Shown here: positions 36,342 through 44,973 of the stretch, one piece after another
How the letters are laid out: every line of letters begins with the position of its first letter
How positions within the stretch are numbered: position 1 is the first letter of the stretch
Assembly: GCA_020402945.1 (NCBI GenBank)
Contig: JADBYQ010000016.1
Coordinates: forward strand, 1 to 64,000
Length of the DNA stretch: 64,000 nt
DNA from: Cytophagales bacterium
GTDB lineage: Bacteria > Bacteroidota > Bacteroidia > Cytophagales > Cyclobacteriaceae
Reading direction: 5' to 3'
Program-made: the position numbers and the translations under genes
The notes under the pieces: model-generated
What the model was told of the DNA's origin: nothing
Seen by the model: the letters and a program-made list of their open reading frames with translations, nothing else
The model's database searches: none

Positions 36342-36373
36342 GCAAAAAGGCGCCCCCTTTCGAGGAACGCCTT
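36342..36373 (-). terminator. Intrinsic terminator of the hsp20 gene
   Basis: On the minus strand: arms AAGGCG...CGCCTT with an inner CCTC/GGGG stem around a GAAA loop, then TTTTTGCTTTT. It lies 20 bp past the hsp20 stop codon. Confidence 0.8.
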
Positions 36374-36392
36374 ACCCCACCACCTAAACTGA

Positions 36393-36821
36393 TTAAATTA
36401 CTTTGATAGTTTGCTTTAGTGTTTTCTTTTCGTCTTTTGGAATCGTTAATTCCAAAATACCTTTATCATATTTTGCATTCGCTTTGGAGGCGTCTACATT
36501 TTCTGGCAATGCAAATGCACGGCTAAAGGATCCGTAGTTGATTTCAATGGTGTGGAAATTCTTTTCCTTTTTTTCATTGGAAAGTTTACGCTCGCCACTT
36601 ACAGTTAAATAGTTGTCTTTCAATTCGATGTTGAAATCTTCTTTGTTAAGACCGGGCACAGCGAAATGAATTTCATACGAAGCTTCATTTTCGATGATGT
36701 CCACTTTAGGTACGAAGGTGCTGCCGCCACTACGTGCTACAGATTCATTGAAGAAGCGGTCTACTAGGTTGCTGAATGATGTCGGTACGAAATCATTCGC
36801 ATTGTAACGGATGATGCTCAT
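36393..36821 (-). CDS. Hsp20 / alpha-crystallin family small heat-shock protein
   Basis: 142 aa from ATG 36821 (MSIIRYN); an in-frame ATG at 36848 and a longer frame to 36899 exist but lack family support. The alpha-crystallin domain (about 38-135) shows VDIIENEASYEIHFAVPG, the Gly-Leu-containing KYDKGILELTIPK and a C-terminal IKVI anchor. These proteins hold unfolding clients in large oligomers. An inverted repeat upstream (36905-36956) could be a regulatory site. Confidence 0.93.
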   Translation of the reverse strand: MSIIRYNANDFVPTSFSNLVDRFFNESVARSGGSTFVPKVDIIENEASYEIHFAVPGLNKEDFNIELKDNYLTVSGERKLSNEKKEKNFHTIEINYGSFSRAFALPENVDASKANAKYDKGILELTIPKDEKKTLKQTIKVI

Positions 36822-36904
36822 AGTATTTGTTTGTTTTTGGTTTGACATTGATTTTAATTCCATGCTAACCCTTCCATGAAAAAATGTGCCGATCAGCATA
36901 AATA

Positions 36905-36956
36905 GCCATATTGTCTTATTTTCACAGTGTTTAACAACAAATTAAGCCAATATGGC
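36905..36956. promoter_or_regulatory. 9-bp inverted repeat upstream of hsp20
   Basis: GCCATATTG (36905-36913) and CAATATGGC (36948-36956), spaced by 34 bp, in the intergenic region between the hsp20 start and the 3' end of the neighbouring protease gene. It does not match the CIRCE element. It may be an operator. Confidence 0.35.
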
Positions 36957-37011
36957 ATTAATTTGCGTTAATAGCTAAGTGCAAAACGTCAATACGGCAA
37001 GAGCCGTAGCA

Positions 37012-39981
37012 TTAAAAAGGTATGTTCCCGATTAGGAATTCAATGACAGAGCCGCTGTTATTAAAGCTATTTTTAGTGATATAAGTGGCTCGTACTCCTA
37101 ACTCAAATTGTGGTAAGAATCGCATTATATTGACGTCAAAAGTCAGCTCTGCTCCCAGAGAAAGATAGTTGGCTGTAGCATCGGAGAAATAGATTCTTGT
37201 TGTATTGTTGTTCAGTGGTTGATAAAAATAGGAGCGACCTTTTCCAATTCCGCCATCCAAAAACAGATTGGTTTTGATACGCTGAATGTTCAACAGTGGA
37301 CCAATCGCCAAATCCGGGTAAACAAGTGGAAGTGCGTAATTGGCTGAAAACATTATAAACTCATTATCGCGAGGGTAAGCATAACCACGTGGTTTGAATA
37401 TTCGATTTCTAAACTGATAAATATTTAAGTCTGTGCTGTTGATAGAACTTTGATAGCCACCTCGAAAGTAGAGTGAATGGTGTTTGAATAGGCCAGGAAA
37501 ATACAGAGCTGCACGAATAGCAGTCAATCCTCCGCGAAGGTCTCCGCCAAATGGAGTTGAATAATTTTCGAAGGTTAGAAACTGTGCCCATTTCGGATTG
37601 AAATCTCTTCTACTGGTTTTCAACGAATGTGAATAGGAGATCGTAAATTGATTAGAAATTAGCTGCCCACTGCTAACTCTGTCGTTGAAGCCAAAAAAGA
37701 GGGAATCGTTGGCCGGCACAAACCGGCTGGTGCCAGTAGTGATGATCGTTCCATTTTGACTCACTTCATTTTTAAACGAGGAAACTTGTGTTAATCCAAT
37801 CGAATTGGAAATATCGATTTCAGAAAAATATTTCGACCGGGTCAAAAGAAACGGTAAGCGCAAACCCCCTACGAAGCCAGTCTCTGACCAATTGAATTTT
37901 ACATCTCTACTAAACACACTTGTTTTGACTTCTCTGGTTCCGGTGAAAACTTGTGCATCGATAATCGGATAAAAACCTTGGTAGCTCACACCCGCTGTCC
38001 AAGAGCCAGTACGTTCATTTAAATCATACGTATATCCTGCGTTGATATTGGTGGTGCTTAAAATGTCCTTGGACGAAACACCAATATTTGCCTGCGACAG
38101 GCTATTACTAAAATAGGTTCCCCAACTATACGGGTTAATGATTCCTTTCAGCCGCGAGTATTTTTTTATTTTCAGTGTTTCTTCCGGTATGGTCTTTAAT
38201 AAATCAGGCACACCTTCTTGCTCTACCAAGTGGGCAAACGAATAACCGGGTTGTTCCCCCTTGGTCCAAGGCTTCCACTGCGAGGGGTCAAAGTTGATTT
38301 TCACAATGTCGAGTCCGTTTTTGCCTTGGTTATTATAGTAAATTGTTTTTCCATCGGCTGAAACGCAGGGGTTGTAAGCAGCATATTTACTACAGGTAAT
38401 TTGGTAGCGCATTTTGGTTTCAACATCTAATGCATAAATGTTATCAATACCACTTGTAGGCGAGTTGTATAAGACATATTTCCCAAACGGAACAGGGTGA
38501 CCATAATTCTCATTGGAAAAATCAGTAAGATCGTTGGATTGCCCAGATGAAACATCGAATTGACTGATGGCTTTGCCTTGCTTATTTGTTTTGAGGGCGA
38601 CTATGGATTTTCCATCGGTTGACCAGCGGGGCATAGAGATAAAATCGTTGCCAGGATTGCTGAATTCTTTCAGCACTTTTCCGCTGAAGTAGTCGAGTAC
38701 AATTAATTTAGTTTGATAGTCGGTGGTTGTCTCAACAGTAGCCACTTGATAGCCATCTGGCGAGAGAGCCGCGGAGGCATATCTACCTTTGTTGGCGACC
38801 ACCAATTTGATCTTGGAATCAACATCATAACCTACTATGGCAGAATAATTTTTTACTCTCCAACGTGGATCAAAACGGTATTCATTCCACACCACCCTGT
38901 TATGTGCAACAGACATCATTCCTGTGGAATTCATGGGGCCTTGAACAAAGGCTTTTTTCTCCCGGCCATTTTTTATCACCACTAGTGTCTCGATATCTCC
39001 GATGCCAGATTTTTGAGCCAATAGGCTGCCGTCTTCCAGCACTTGTGGAAATTTATAATCGGTGTAGGCATTGGTGGTTCGTGGGTTGACTCGTTCAAAA
39101 GATGTTAATTGAAGAGTGTCTAACTGGGCTTGCCAATCTTTCTTTAGTTGAGCGGCCATATCACGGTAATAACTCATTAAATACATGCCGCTTTCTTTTT
39201 TCAAAGAAGTAGAGAAGGTGAATGGTATAAAAGGCACGTTCCAGGCGCGCTTCGTAATATTTTCCCATACTTCAGGGTTACCGGTTTTTTTTCGCAAATG
39301 CGAAATCATTTGATAGCCTAGTACATAGTGATCAGGCATATAGTGTTTATACGAACGCAAATATTGTTTGTGGTAATTGAAGGTGCGCCCTTCCATCAGG
39401 TTGGTACGAAACACCAAGTCAAAATTGGGTATGCGCCCTCTTCCACTCTGCGTAAAAGCCGTTTCAGTGGCGACCGCATCGCCCTCCCAAAACCACTGAG
39501 GCGCTGCCACATAACTCATAGCGGCAACCACATTGTTTCCAAAGGCATAGTAAAACAGGCGGTTGAAGCCTCTGGTGGCATGCTGAAACTGAACCATGTG
39601 TCGATATTCGTGCGTAGCCAACAGATCCAGCCAATCGTTGTTTCCCTGAAAGTTATAGTTCTGCGAAGGCATCCCGTAAAACTCAGACCTGCGTGGCGTG
39701 ATCGAGACAAAGCCATTAGATACCGAGGATTGGTTCTGCAGAATGACAGAAATTTTTTTGGCTCTTCCACCCATCGTGCGCGACTCGGGTTCATGAATAT
39801 GTTCTAGCGTGTTGGCCATCCGTTGCGCCTGAGCATCGAATCCAGTAGGGTACAATACACGAAAATGCTTCGTGTTGAGTTGATACCATTTTAGCGAAGG
39901 AGGGTTATTATCGTTGACGAGTGTTTCTTGTGCGAGAGAAGTAAAACTGACAAAAACTACGAACAGATAAAATACTCTCAT
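37012..39981 (-). CDS. Secreted HExxH metalloprotease fused to PD40/TolB propeller and C-terminal barrel
   Basis: 989 aa. Signal peptide 1-17. The first domain has THEYRHMVQF, an HExxH zinc motif (His124, Glu125, His128), with a third ligand likely at Glu166 (WFWEGDAV), a gluzincin arrangement. Residues about 300-560 are a beta-propeller with TolB/PD40 blades (for example SADGKTIYYNNQGKNGLDI, DVSSGQSNDLTDF). The C-terminal 380 residues are rich in alternating aromatic strands and end in a short FLIGNIPF, like an outer-membrane beta-barrel. It is probably an outer-membrane-anchored peptidase. It starts 2 bp after the toxin gene, an operon-like spacing. Confidence 0.8.
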   Translation of the reverse strand: MRVFYLFVVFVSFTSLAQETLVNDNNPPSLKWYQLNTKHFRVLYPTGFDAQAQRMANTLEHIHEPESRTMGGRAKKISVILQNQSSVSNGFVSITPRRSEFYGMPSQNYNFQGNNDWLDLLATHEYRHMVQFQHATRGFNRLFYYAFGNNVVAAMSYVAAPQWFWEGDAVATETAFTQSGRGRIPNFDLVFRTNLMEGRTFNYHKQYLRSYKHYMPDHYVLGYQMISHLRKKTGNPEVWENITKRAWNVPFIPFTFSTSLKKESGMYLMSYYRDMAAQLKKDWQAQLDTLQLTSFERVNPRTTNAYTDYKFPQVLEDGSLLAQKSGIGDIETLVVIKNGREKKAFVQGPMNSTGMMSVAHNRVVWNEYRFDPRWRVKNYSAIVGYDVDSKIKLVVANKGRYASAALSPDGYQVATVETTTDYQTKLIVLDYFSGKVLKEFSNPGNDFISMPRWSTDGKSIVALKTNKQGKAISQFDVSSGQSNDLTDFSNENYGHPVPFGKYVLYNSPTSGIDNIYALDVETKMRYQITCSKYAAYNPCVSADGKTIYYNNQGKNGLDIVKINFDPSQWKPWTKGEQPGYSFAHLVEQEGVPDLLKTIPEETLKIKKYSRLKGIINPYSWGTYFSNSLSQANIGVSSKDILSTTNINAGYTYDLNERTGSWTAGVSYQGFYPIIDAQVFTGTREVKTSVFSRDVKFNWSETGFVGGLRLPFLLTRSKYFSEIDISNSIGLTQVSSFKNEVSQNGTIITTGTSRFVPANDSLFFGFNDRVSSGQLISNQFTISYSHSLKTSRRDFNPKWAQFLTFENYSTPFGGDLRGGLTAIRAALYFPGLFKHHSLYFRGGYQSSINSTDLNIYQFRNRIFKPRGYAYPRDNEFIMFSANYALPLVYPDLAIGPLLNIQRIKTNLFLDGGIGKGRSYFYQPLNNNTTRIYFSDATANYLSLGAELTFDVNIMRFLPQFELGVRATYITKNSFNNSGSVIEFLIGNIPF

Positions 39982-39983
39982 GA

Positions 39984-40310
39984 TTAGGGTATAAGATTGA
40001 GTAGACCACTCAGATCGGAAGGCTGGATGCTCTCCATTTCTGACTTGTCATAAATAGAAACCAAATAAACCGTATTCTTGGAAACTTGCACATGTGTGAT
40101 CACTCTGCCGCCTCCCGATTTCCCTTTTGATTTAGAAGCAATGGAAAGACGAATTTTATAGCAGCCTCTCCCGATCATGGTTCCCTGAGTCGGAGATTTT
40201 TCTAGAGAGGAAATGAGTTCTCTGAGTTCACTAGGGAGCGATGGGTATTTCTTAGCGAGTCTTTTGGCTTGCTTTTTGAAACAAAGTGTTACTTCAACCT
40301 CAAAGTTCAT
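39984..40310 (-). CDS. RelE/ParE-like toxin, putative
   Basis: 108 aa. FKKQAKRLAKKYPSLPSELREL, then CYKIRLSIASKSKGKSGGGRVITHV and VYLVSIYDKSEM resemble the RelE/HigB fold of ribosome-dependent mRNA interferases or ParE-like gyrase inhibitors. The start overlaps the upstream antitoxin gene by 11 bp and the stop lies 2 bp before the metalloprotease start. Toxin identity is based on fold-like similarity and gene order. Some RelE-like proteins in this size class carry this KSGGGRVI string. Confidence 0.78.
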   Translation of the reverse strand: MNFEVEVTLCFKKQAKRLAKKYPSLPSELRELISSLEKSPTQGTMIGRGCYKIRLSIASKSKGKSGGGRVITHVQVSKNTVYLVSIYDKSEMESIQPSDLSGLLNLIP

Positions 40311-40506
40311 TTAAGAATTCTCGAGCCGATTGGAGCTTTAGCTTTCCTTTTTTTGCGAGAGACACTTCGGCCACGGATTTTTTCAGCTCCTCTAAGAACT
40401 GTGCCTTTTGAGGCGTGATTGTTTTTGTTTTGACGAACGGAAGACTATCAAGTAATTCTTTTACAAAATCGGCTCTTTTATCGGCCACTTCAATAATCAG
40501 TTTCAT
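40300..40506 (-). CDS. Putative antitoxin of the RelE-like toxin
   Basis: 68 aa, highly charged. Its N-terminal strand MKLIIEVADKRADFVKELLDSLPFV is followed by a helical region with Lys and Glu, typical of small antitoxins with a strand-helix-helix or unstructured toxin-binding tail. It precedes the toxin and overlaps it by 11 bp, the usual antitoxin-first order. Confidence 0.75.
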   Translation of the reverse strand: MKLIIEVADKRADFVKELLDSLPFVKTKTITPQKAQFLEELKKSVAEVSLAKKGKLKLQSAREFLNEL

Positions 40507-40575
40507 TTCCCCTTTTGTCTGTAAAAATAGCTTGATAACCGATTGAAAGCAAATGGCTACTTTTGGGGACGAAGA

Positions 40576-40710
40576 ATGGAATCTATATTCAAGAGATGGG
40601 TGGCTATGTATCAGAAATACAAAGACTACGTTCGCGTAGATTTGATCATGTATACCGTCATGATTTTGATGATTATTATTTATGCTATTTGGACACTAGC
40701 TGCAGGTTGA
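40576..40710 (+). CDS. Small single-pass membrane protein, 44 aa
   Basis: A short frame starting ATG 40576 reads MESIFKRWVAMYQKYKDYVR and then a hydrophobic stretch (about residues 22-42) ending WTLAAG. It has a positively charged N-terminus and one helix, so it is probably inner-membrane. No other gene is known here: 126 bp downstream starts a secreted protein on the same strand. Coding potential is suggested by composition only. Confidence 0.55.
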   Translation: MESIFKRWVAMYQKYKDYVRVDLIMYTVMILMIIIYAIWTLAAG

Positions 40711-40836
40711 AATTTTAATTGACTTAATGTTATTTACATTTTAGAAAGTAAAAACAGGATGGTCTTTTGAAACAGCCTCTTTTTTTACCAATATCACACA
40801 TCATTTCTTACTTTTACACGGTTTTATTTTAATCCA

Positions 40837-41610
40837 ATGAGATATTTATTCCTATTATTCTTTGTTTTTTGCGCTGCTGACTTGCTTGCTCAAGCAGATT
40901 ATGCGGTTACTTCAAAGGGAGATACCCTAAGAGGCGCGACCAAAATACTAACCTACGACTTGCTCGATCGGGTGCAGGTGAAAATAAACAAGAAGAAAAA
41001 GGTTTATACCGCACTCGAGGTAAAGGCTGTTTTTATTGATGGGGTAATCTATCACACAGTCAAGTATGACAAAGGATTTAGGTATATGAAGCTGATCAAA
41101 GCCGGCTTTTTGAGTCTATATGGATTTAGGCAGCCTAATCAGTCAGCTTACGATGGGCAGTTCTTGGTGATGAAGAATGGCAAAAGCATGGAAGTGCCCA
41201 ACCTCACATTTAAAAAGAGTATGGGCAACTTTTTAGCAGACTGCGCAGAGGTTACTGAGAGAATCAAAAACGGTGATTTGGGAAAGCGAGATATGGATCA
41301 AATTATCGATCGCTACAACAGCTGCCTGCAATTTAAGACAGAGCAAAAGATTGAAACAATAGCAGCTCCAACTGCAGTTGAAACCGAGAAAATGGTAGCT
41401 GTAAATTCGATGATTTCAAAAGTGGAAGCAGCTTCAGATTTCGCTGAAAAAACAGATGTCTTAGACTTGTTGAAAGACTTACGATCGAAGGTAGGCCGAA
41501 ATGAGATTTTGCCGAATTACCTTACTAAGGACATAAAAAAGTATTTAGGAGGCCAACAGCAATTTGCGGAAGATCTTGATAAGTTATTTGCTGCGTTGGC
41601 AAAGAGGTAG
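40837..41610 (+). CDS. Secreted hypothetical protein, 257 aa
   Basis: Signal peptide 1-19 (ends LLAQ). The mature part is basic and lysine-rich (KGDTLRGATKIL ... KINKKKKVYTALEVKAVFI), with a predicted beta-rich N-terminal half and a helical C-terminal half (ASDFAEKTDVLDLLKDLRSKVG). I do not recognise the family. The sequence style (short strands, 'VITSKGDTLRG') is common in Bacteroidota periplasmic proteins. Confidence 0.65.
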   Translation: MRYLFLLFFVFCAADLLAQADYAVTSKGDTLRGATKILTYDLLDRVQVKINKKKKVYTALEVKAVFIDGVIYHTVKYDKGFRYMKLIKAGFLSLYGFRQPNQSAYDGQFLVMKNGKSMEVPNLTFKKSMGNFLADCAEVTERIKNGDLGKRDMDQIIDRYNSCLQFKTEQKIETIAAPTAVETEKMVAVNSMISKVEAASDFAEKTDVLDLLKDLRSKVGRNEILPNYLTKDIKKYLGGQQQFAEDLDKLFAALAKR

Positions 41611-41777
41611 AGCAGCAATGAAGGCGAAGGTCATTCGCTGAATTTTGCTTACGTTTTTTAGATTAGCCTAGCTAGATTTGTATAGAGATCACAAGCAGCA
41701 ACGATCTACCAATCGTTGAAATAAAAAGAACCTTTTTGCCACGGTGTGAGAAGGATTTTTGATAAAGAGCTAGCTAT

Positions 41778-42830
41778 CTAAAGTACTCCTGCTTGCTGAG
41801 CCGAACCGACTTTCTTCGCCTCCAAAAAATATTTTTCCAGAAACTGTTTCTTGAAATCGCGATATGTTGATATGCCGCCAATTTTATGAAGAATATAAAT
41901 GTAGACCCACGCTAAGTCAATTTGGTAGGGTAGAAATCCTGCTCGTGCACTGTCTGGGTAAAGATGATGATTGTTGTGCCACTCGCCAGAGAACCATCCG
42001 GGGCGCGATTGATTGATGGATAAATTGCTTCTATCGAAATCAATACCATCGACATGCTTTACTTTTCCACGGCCATGGCCTGTATAGTTAAAGGCACGTA
42101 CCAACACGAACCAAAATAAAGCGGCACTGAACAACGCACACGCCAACGCATGTCCACCCATCAAAAAAAACATTCCATACCAAAACGACCAGTTCAGAAT
42201 CCATAGTCCTACCGTGTACCAAGGCGTTGCGATAGAACCCCACTTCAGGTATTGCTGATACGTATTGAGTTGCACACCCGTGTGGCTGATAAAGTGGGAA
42301 ACCTTTTTGTATTCATCCTCTGTCAAATCTTTTGCGATGGCCTGATGATTAACATCTGAAAGCATGCAATACATTAGACCCGCATGCGCATTGTAGGGGT
42401 CTCCAGGCTTTTCTACTTTCAAATGGTGTACGTGGTGAGACACTACATAAACCTCTTCCGGAAAAGTGCGAAGTGTTAAATTTTGTGTGATAAACCGCCA
42501 AACCGGATTGCTAAACGTAAACGCACGGTGCGTGCTGTATCGATGAAACCATACGGTTGCCGCGGTACTCATGATTACCATGCTGTATACAATAAATGCA
42601 ATTAGCAGTTGCCACGAAAAAAACTTGAATAAAAAAAAGTATAAAAATGGCAACATCGTGATGGCCATAAACCAATTGATAAATGGAATCCAATTCTTTT
42701 TGGTTTTGAAAATATTGATTCGTGAAAATGCTTCGCGGTACAGTCGGCCAACGGTGGGCTTTACTAACTTACCTTGCTGATCGGCCCAGCCATAAGAGGG
42801 CACTTGTAGTACATTGTCGATAAAAGCCAT
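41778..42830 (-). CDS. Acyl-CoA / fatty acid desaturase
   Basis: 350 aa, four to five transmembrane segments. The three histidine boxes are present: HRYSTH (about 93-98), HHVHH (about 130-134) and HNNHH (about 283-287). These bind the di-iron centre of membrane desaturases such as delta-9 enzymes, which introduce a double bond into acyl chains using O2, so the protein would adapt membrane fluidity. Upstream on the same strand is a likely promoter (42905-42912) followed by a terminator-like hairpin (42855-42894) inside the leader. Confidence 0.9.
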   Translation of the reverse strand: MAFIDNVLQVPSYGWADQQGKLVKPTVGRLYREAFSRINIFKTKKNWIPFINWFMAITMLPFLYFFLFKFFSWQLLIAFIVYSMVIMSTAATVWFHRYSTHRAFTFSNPVWRFITQNLTLRTFPEEVYVVSHHVHHLKVEKPGDPYNAHAGLMYCMLSDVNHQAIAKDLTEDEYKKVSHFISHTGVQLNTYQQYLKWGSIATPWYTVGLWILNWSFWYGMFFLMGGHALACALFSAALFWFVLVRAFNYTGHGRGKVKHVDGIDFDRSNLSINQSRPGWFSGEWHNNHHLYPDSARAGFLPYQIDLAWVYIYILHKIGGISTYRDFKKQFLEKYFLEAKKVGSAQQAGVL

Positions 42831-42854
42831 GCTGAATTCTAATGGTGTAGTAGT

Positions 42855-42894
42855 AAAAAAAAGAGTGCAAGACCGCTAAGAAGCGACCTTGCAC
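42855..42894 (-). terminator. Terminator-like hairpin in the desaturase leader
   Basis: Minus strand: stem GTGCAAG / CTTGCAC plus an inner 4-bp stem (around a 4-nt loop), followed by eight T (42862-42855). It lies between the likely promoter box and the desaturase ATG (42830). No other minus-strand gene lies upstream, so the structure can only terminate the desaturase transcript, which suggests attenuation. Confidence 0.6.
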
Positions 42895-42904
42895 CCTCGT
42901 GGCT

Positions 42905-42912
42905 CAAAGATA
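42905..42912 (-). promoter_or_regulatory. TATCTTTG -7 box for the desaturase gene
   Basis: The minus strand reads TATCTTTG, a perfect match to the Bacteroidota TAnnTTTG element. A transcription start is expected just downstream, before the hairpin at 42894. No clear -33 TTTG box is seen. Confidence 0.5.
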
Positions 42913-43038
42913 GTTCTTATTTTAAAGTCTACCTAAATTGTAAACCGGCCAAGGTAAGGGGTCATCCCATTCATTCACCGTTGGTGGAAAGTTCTACATA
43001 CTTTAAAACCGAAAATTTATGTTTAACGTAATCACGGC

Positions 43039-43662
43039 ATGCTTTCCATCAAAAATGTAAGAAAAGAATACGGTGATCATCTAATACTTGACATACATCA
43101 TTTACAATTTGAAAATGGGTTGTTTTGGATAAAGGGCGCCAATGGCTCGGGTAAATCAACGTTGCTAAAGATTATAAGCGGGATGATTCCTTTTGAAGGA
43201 GACGTGACTATTGATGGAGTAGGTTTGAAAAAACAACCTACCGACTACAGAAGGTTAGTCAACTATGTGGAGGCTGAGCCTCTTTTCCCAACTTACCTCA
43301 CAGGTAACGATCTGATTTTATTTTTCTCTTCTACCCGGAAGGCCAAAAAGGAAGAAGTAGAAGCGTTGATTCAGAAATTCAATATTGAGCCATTCATCAA
43401 AAATCCTATTGGTACTTATTCAAGTGGTATGGTGAAAAAACTCTCATTGGTATTGGCCTTCATTGGGAAACCAAAGTACATTTTACTCGATGAACCATTG
43501 GTCACCATCGACAAAGAAAGCGTACCCATACTCTACGATTTAGTGAAACTCTATTTCAATAGGGGGGTAAATTTTATTTTTACCTCACATCAAGCGTTTG
43601 AACTAGCGGATATTGCGGTGAAAGAATTGGAAGTAAAAGACCACACAGTATGGGTGCTGTAG
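43039..43662 (+). CDS. ABC transporter ATP-binding protein
   Basis: 207 aa. Walker A GANGSGKST (about 33-41), signature YSSGMVKKLSL, Walker B KYILLDEPL, and HQAF as the switch His region. It is a short ATPase, typical of exporters of simple design (such as CcmA or bacteriocin-type systems). It overlaps the following membrane gene by 13 bp; the pair forms one minimal exporter-like system. Substrate unknown. Confidence 0.9.
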   Translation: MLSIKNVRKEYGDHLILDIHHLQFENGLFWIKGANGSGKSTLLKIISGMIPFEGDVTIDGVGLKKQPTDYRRLVNYVEAEPLFPTYLTGNDLILFFSSTRKAKKEEVEALIQKFNIEPFIKNPIGTYSSGMVKKLSLVLAFIGKPKYILLDEPLVTIDKESVPILYDLVKLYFNRGVNFIFTSHQAFELADIAVKELEVKDHTVWVL

Positions 43663-44744
43663 TTCGAGTGCTCAATAAGGTGTTGGTCAAAAAATTCTAC
43701 GAACGCAACGTAGGGTTGCTGTTCTTTGTCTTCTTTTTGATGTTTGGTGTAGTCGAATCCAACCAACTCATTAACTACCACTGTTCATTAATTTATGGTA
43801 TACTAACTTCGCCAGTTTTTTTAGCAGGCGTAATGGGTGTTTGGTTGTTGTATAGCGGAAAGTATTTACAATTAGTTCTTTCTGAACTGGCCGAACCTCA
43901 CAATCAATTTTTAAAGGATTATTCGCGACTAACTAAACGGCAACAATTTTGGCCGATGTTGCTCTCTATTGTTATGGTGGATCAGCCTGTGCTGCTTTAT
44001 TCCGTATTCATTGTAGGCGTAGGTACTTTCAGCCATCAGTATGTCGCAGTGTTTTTGGTTTTTGTTTTTCATTTTGCAAAGTTGGTTGGTTGTACCTGGA
44101 TCGTGTTGAGAAGAGTCAATTCATTGCACGAACGAAAGGCAACAAAGCTATTACGGTCCATTCAATGGCCATGGAAAAAATACTTTCCCTTTTTCTACCT
44201 GGGGCATTTTACCAATCAGTTACCGCTCGCGCTTTTATTCACAAAGGCATTTTCACTTTTTGCCATCATTGGCTTCATGCAAATCACAACCGACCACTAC
44301 GAAATCCGAACGGCACTGATGGGCTTACTTTTTGGGCTAATGGCTCACTCCGTCTTTATTTTCGAAAGCAGGCGATTGGAAGAAACCTACCTAACTTTTG
44401 TCAGGGGATTGCCGATATCAATGATCAAACGGTTTCTTTTTCTCGGCTTGTTTTATGGAGTTCTGCTTATACCGGAACTGGTGTTACTGGCAATAAACCA
44501 TATTGTTTGGTTCGATCTTCTGATCATTACTCTTTTTGCCGTTTTCTATTTGGTTTATCAGCATACTCGACTGTTTCGAGGGAGTTTGACGATTGACGCT
44601 CATACCACGTTTACTTTTGGTCTGTTTCTCATTTCGTTTATGCTGGTGTTATTTAAACTGTATTGGTTGGAGGCCATTGCATTAAGTGCTATGGGTTTTT
44701 ATCAGTACAAGCGAGATTATTATAATTTTGAAGCTACCGCTTAA
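43650..44744 (+). CDS. Membrane component of ABC module, 364 aa
   Basis: About ten hydrophobic helices (for example VGLLFFVFFLMFGVV and IGFMQITTDHYEI-flanking segments) without a known motif. It starts at ATG 43650, overlapping the ABC ATPase gene by 13 bp, so the two are translationally coupled. It is the likely transmembrane partner of that ATPase. It contains a conserved-looking FESRRLEETYLTFVRGLP segment, probably a cytosolic coupling loop. Confidence 0.75.
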   Translation: MGAVVRVLNKVLVKKFYERNVGLLFFVFFLMFGVVESNQLINYHCSLIYGILTSPVFLAGVMGVWLLYSGKYLQLVLSELAEPHNQFLKDYSRLTKRQQFWPMLLSIVMVDQPVLLYSVFIVGVGTFSHQYVAVFLVFVFHFAKLVGCTWIVLRRVNSLHERKATKLLRSIQWPWKKYFPFFYLGHFTNQLPLALLFTKAFSLFAIIGFMQITTDHYEIRTALMGLLFGLMAHSVFIFESRRLEETYLTFVRGLPISMIKRFLFLGLFYGVLLIPELVLLAINHIVWFDLLIITLFAVFYLVYQHTRLFRGSLTIDAHTTFTFGLFLISFMLVLFKLYWLEAIALSAMGFYQYKRDYYNFEATA

Positions 44745-44792
44745 CATTATCAGGATGTAGGTGTTTTGTGTACATGAATTAAAAGCACCACT

Positions 44793-44963
44793 ATGTTCTC
44801 ATTTTTAAAAAAAGATCCGATACAGACGCTCGAAAAAAAGCGTAAAAAGCTATTAGAAGAAGCCATGCACGTTCAGCGCTCAGGTGATTTGAAGCTGTAT
44901 GCTGCAAAAATGGAGGCCATCGACAAACTCGAGAAAGAAATTGAAGACCTTCGGACAAAGTAA
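44793..44963 (+). CDS. Lacal_2735 family small protein
   Basis: 56 aa, a frame too short for the usual cutoff. MFSFLKKDPIQTLEKKRKKL is followed by LEEAMHVQRSGDLKLYAAK and a charged coiled coil. It matches the Lacal_2735-type small protein found in many Bacteroidota, whose function is unknown. It is followed 10 bp later by the photolyase gene, and the two may be co-transcribed. Confidence 0.85.
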   Translation: MFSFLKKDPIQTLEKKRKKLLEEAMHVQRSGDLKLYAAKMEAIDKLEKEIEDLRTK

Positions 44964-44973
44964 GCTAAGTGAA

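Noticed and set aside
39328-39807. 159-aa plus-strand frame
   Set aside because: It is antisense to the HExxH domain of the metalloprotease and has no recognisable features.
43949-44596. 215-aa frame in another reading frame of the ABC membrane gene
   Set aside because: The real frame (43650-44744) has a transmembrane pattern and is coupled to the ATPase gene; the alternative frame has no such pattern.
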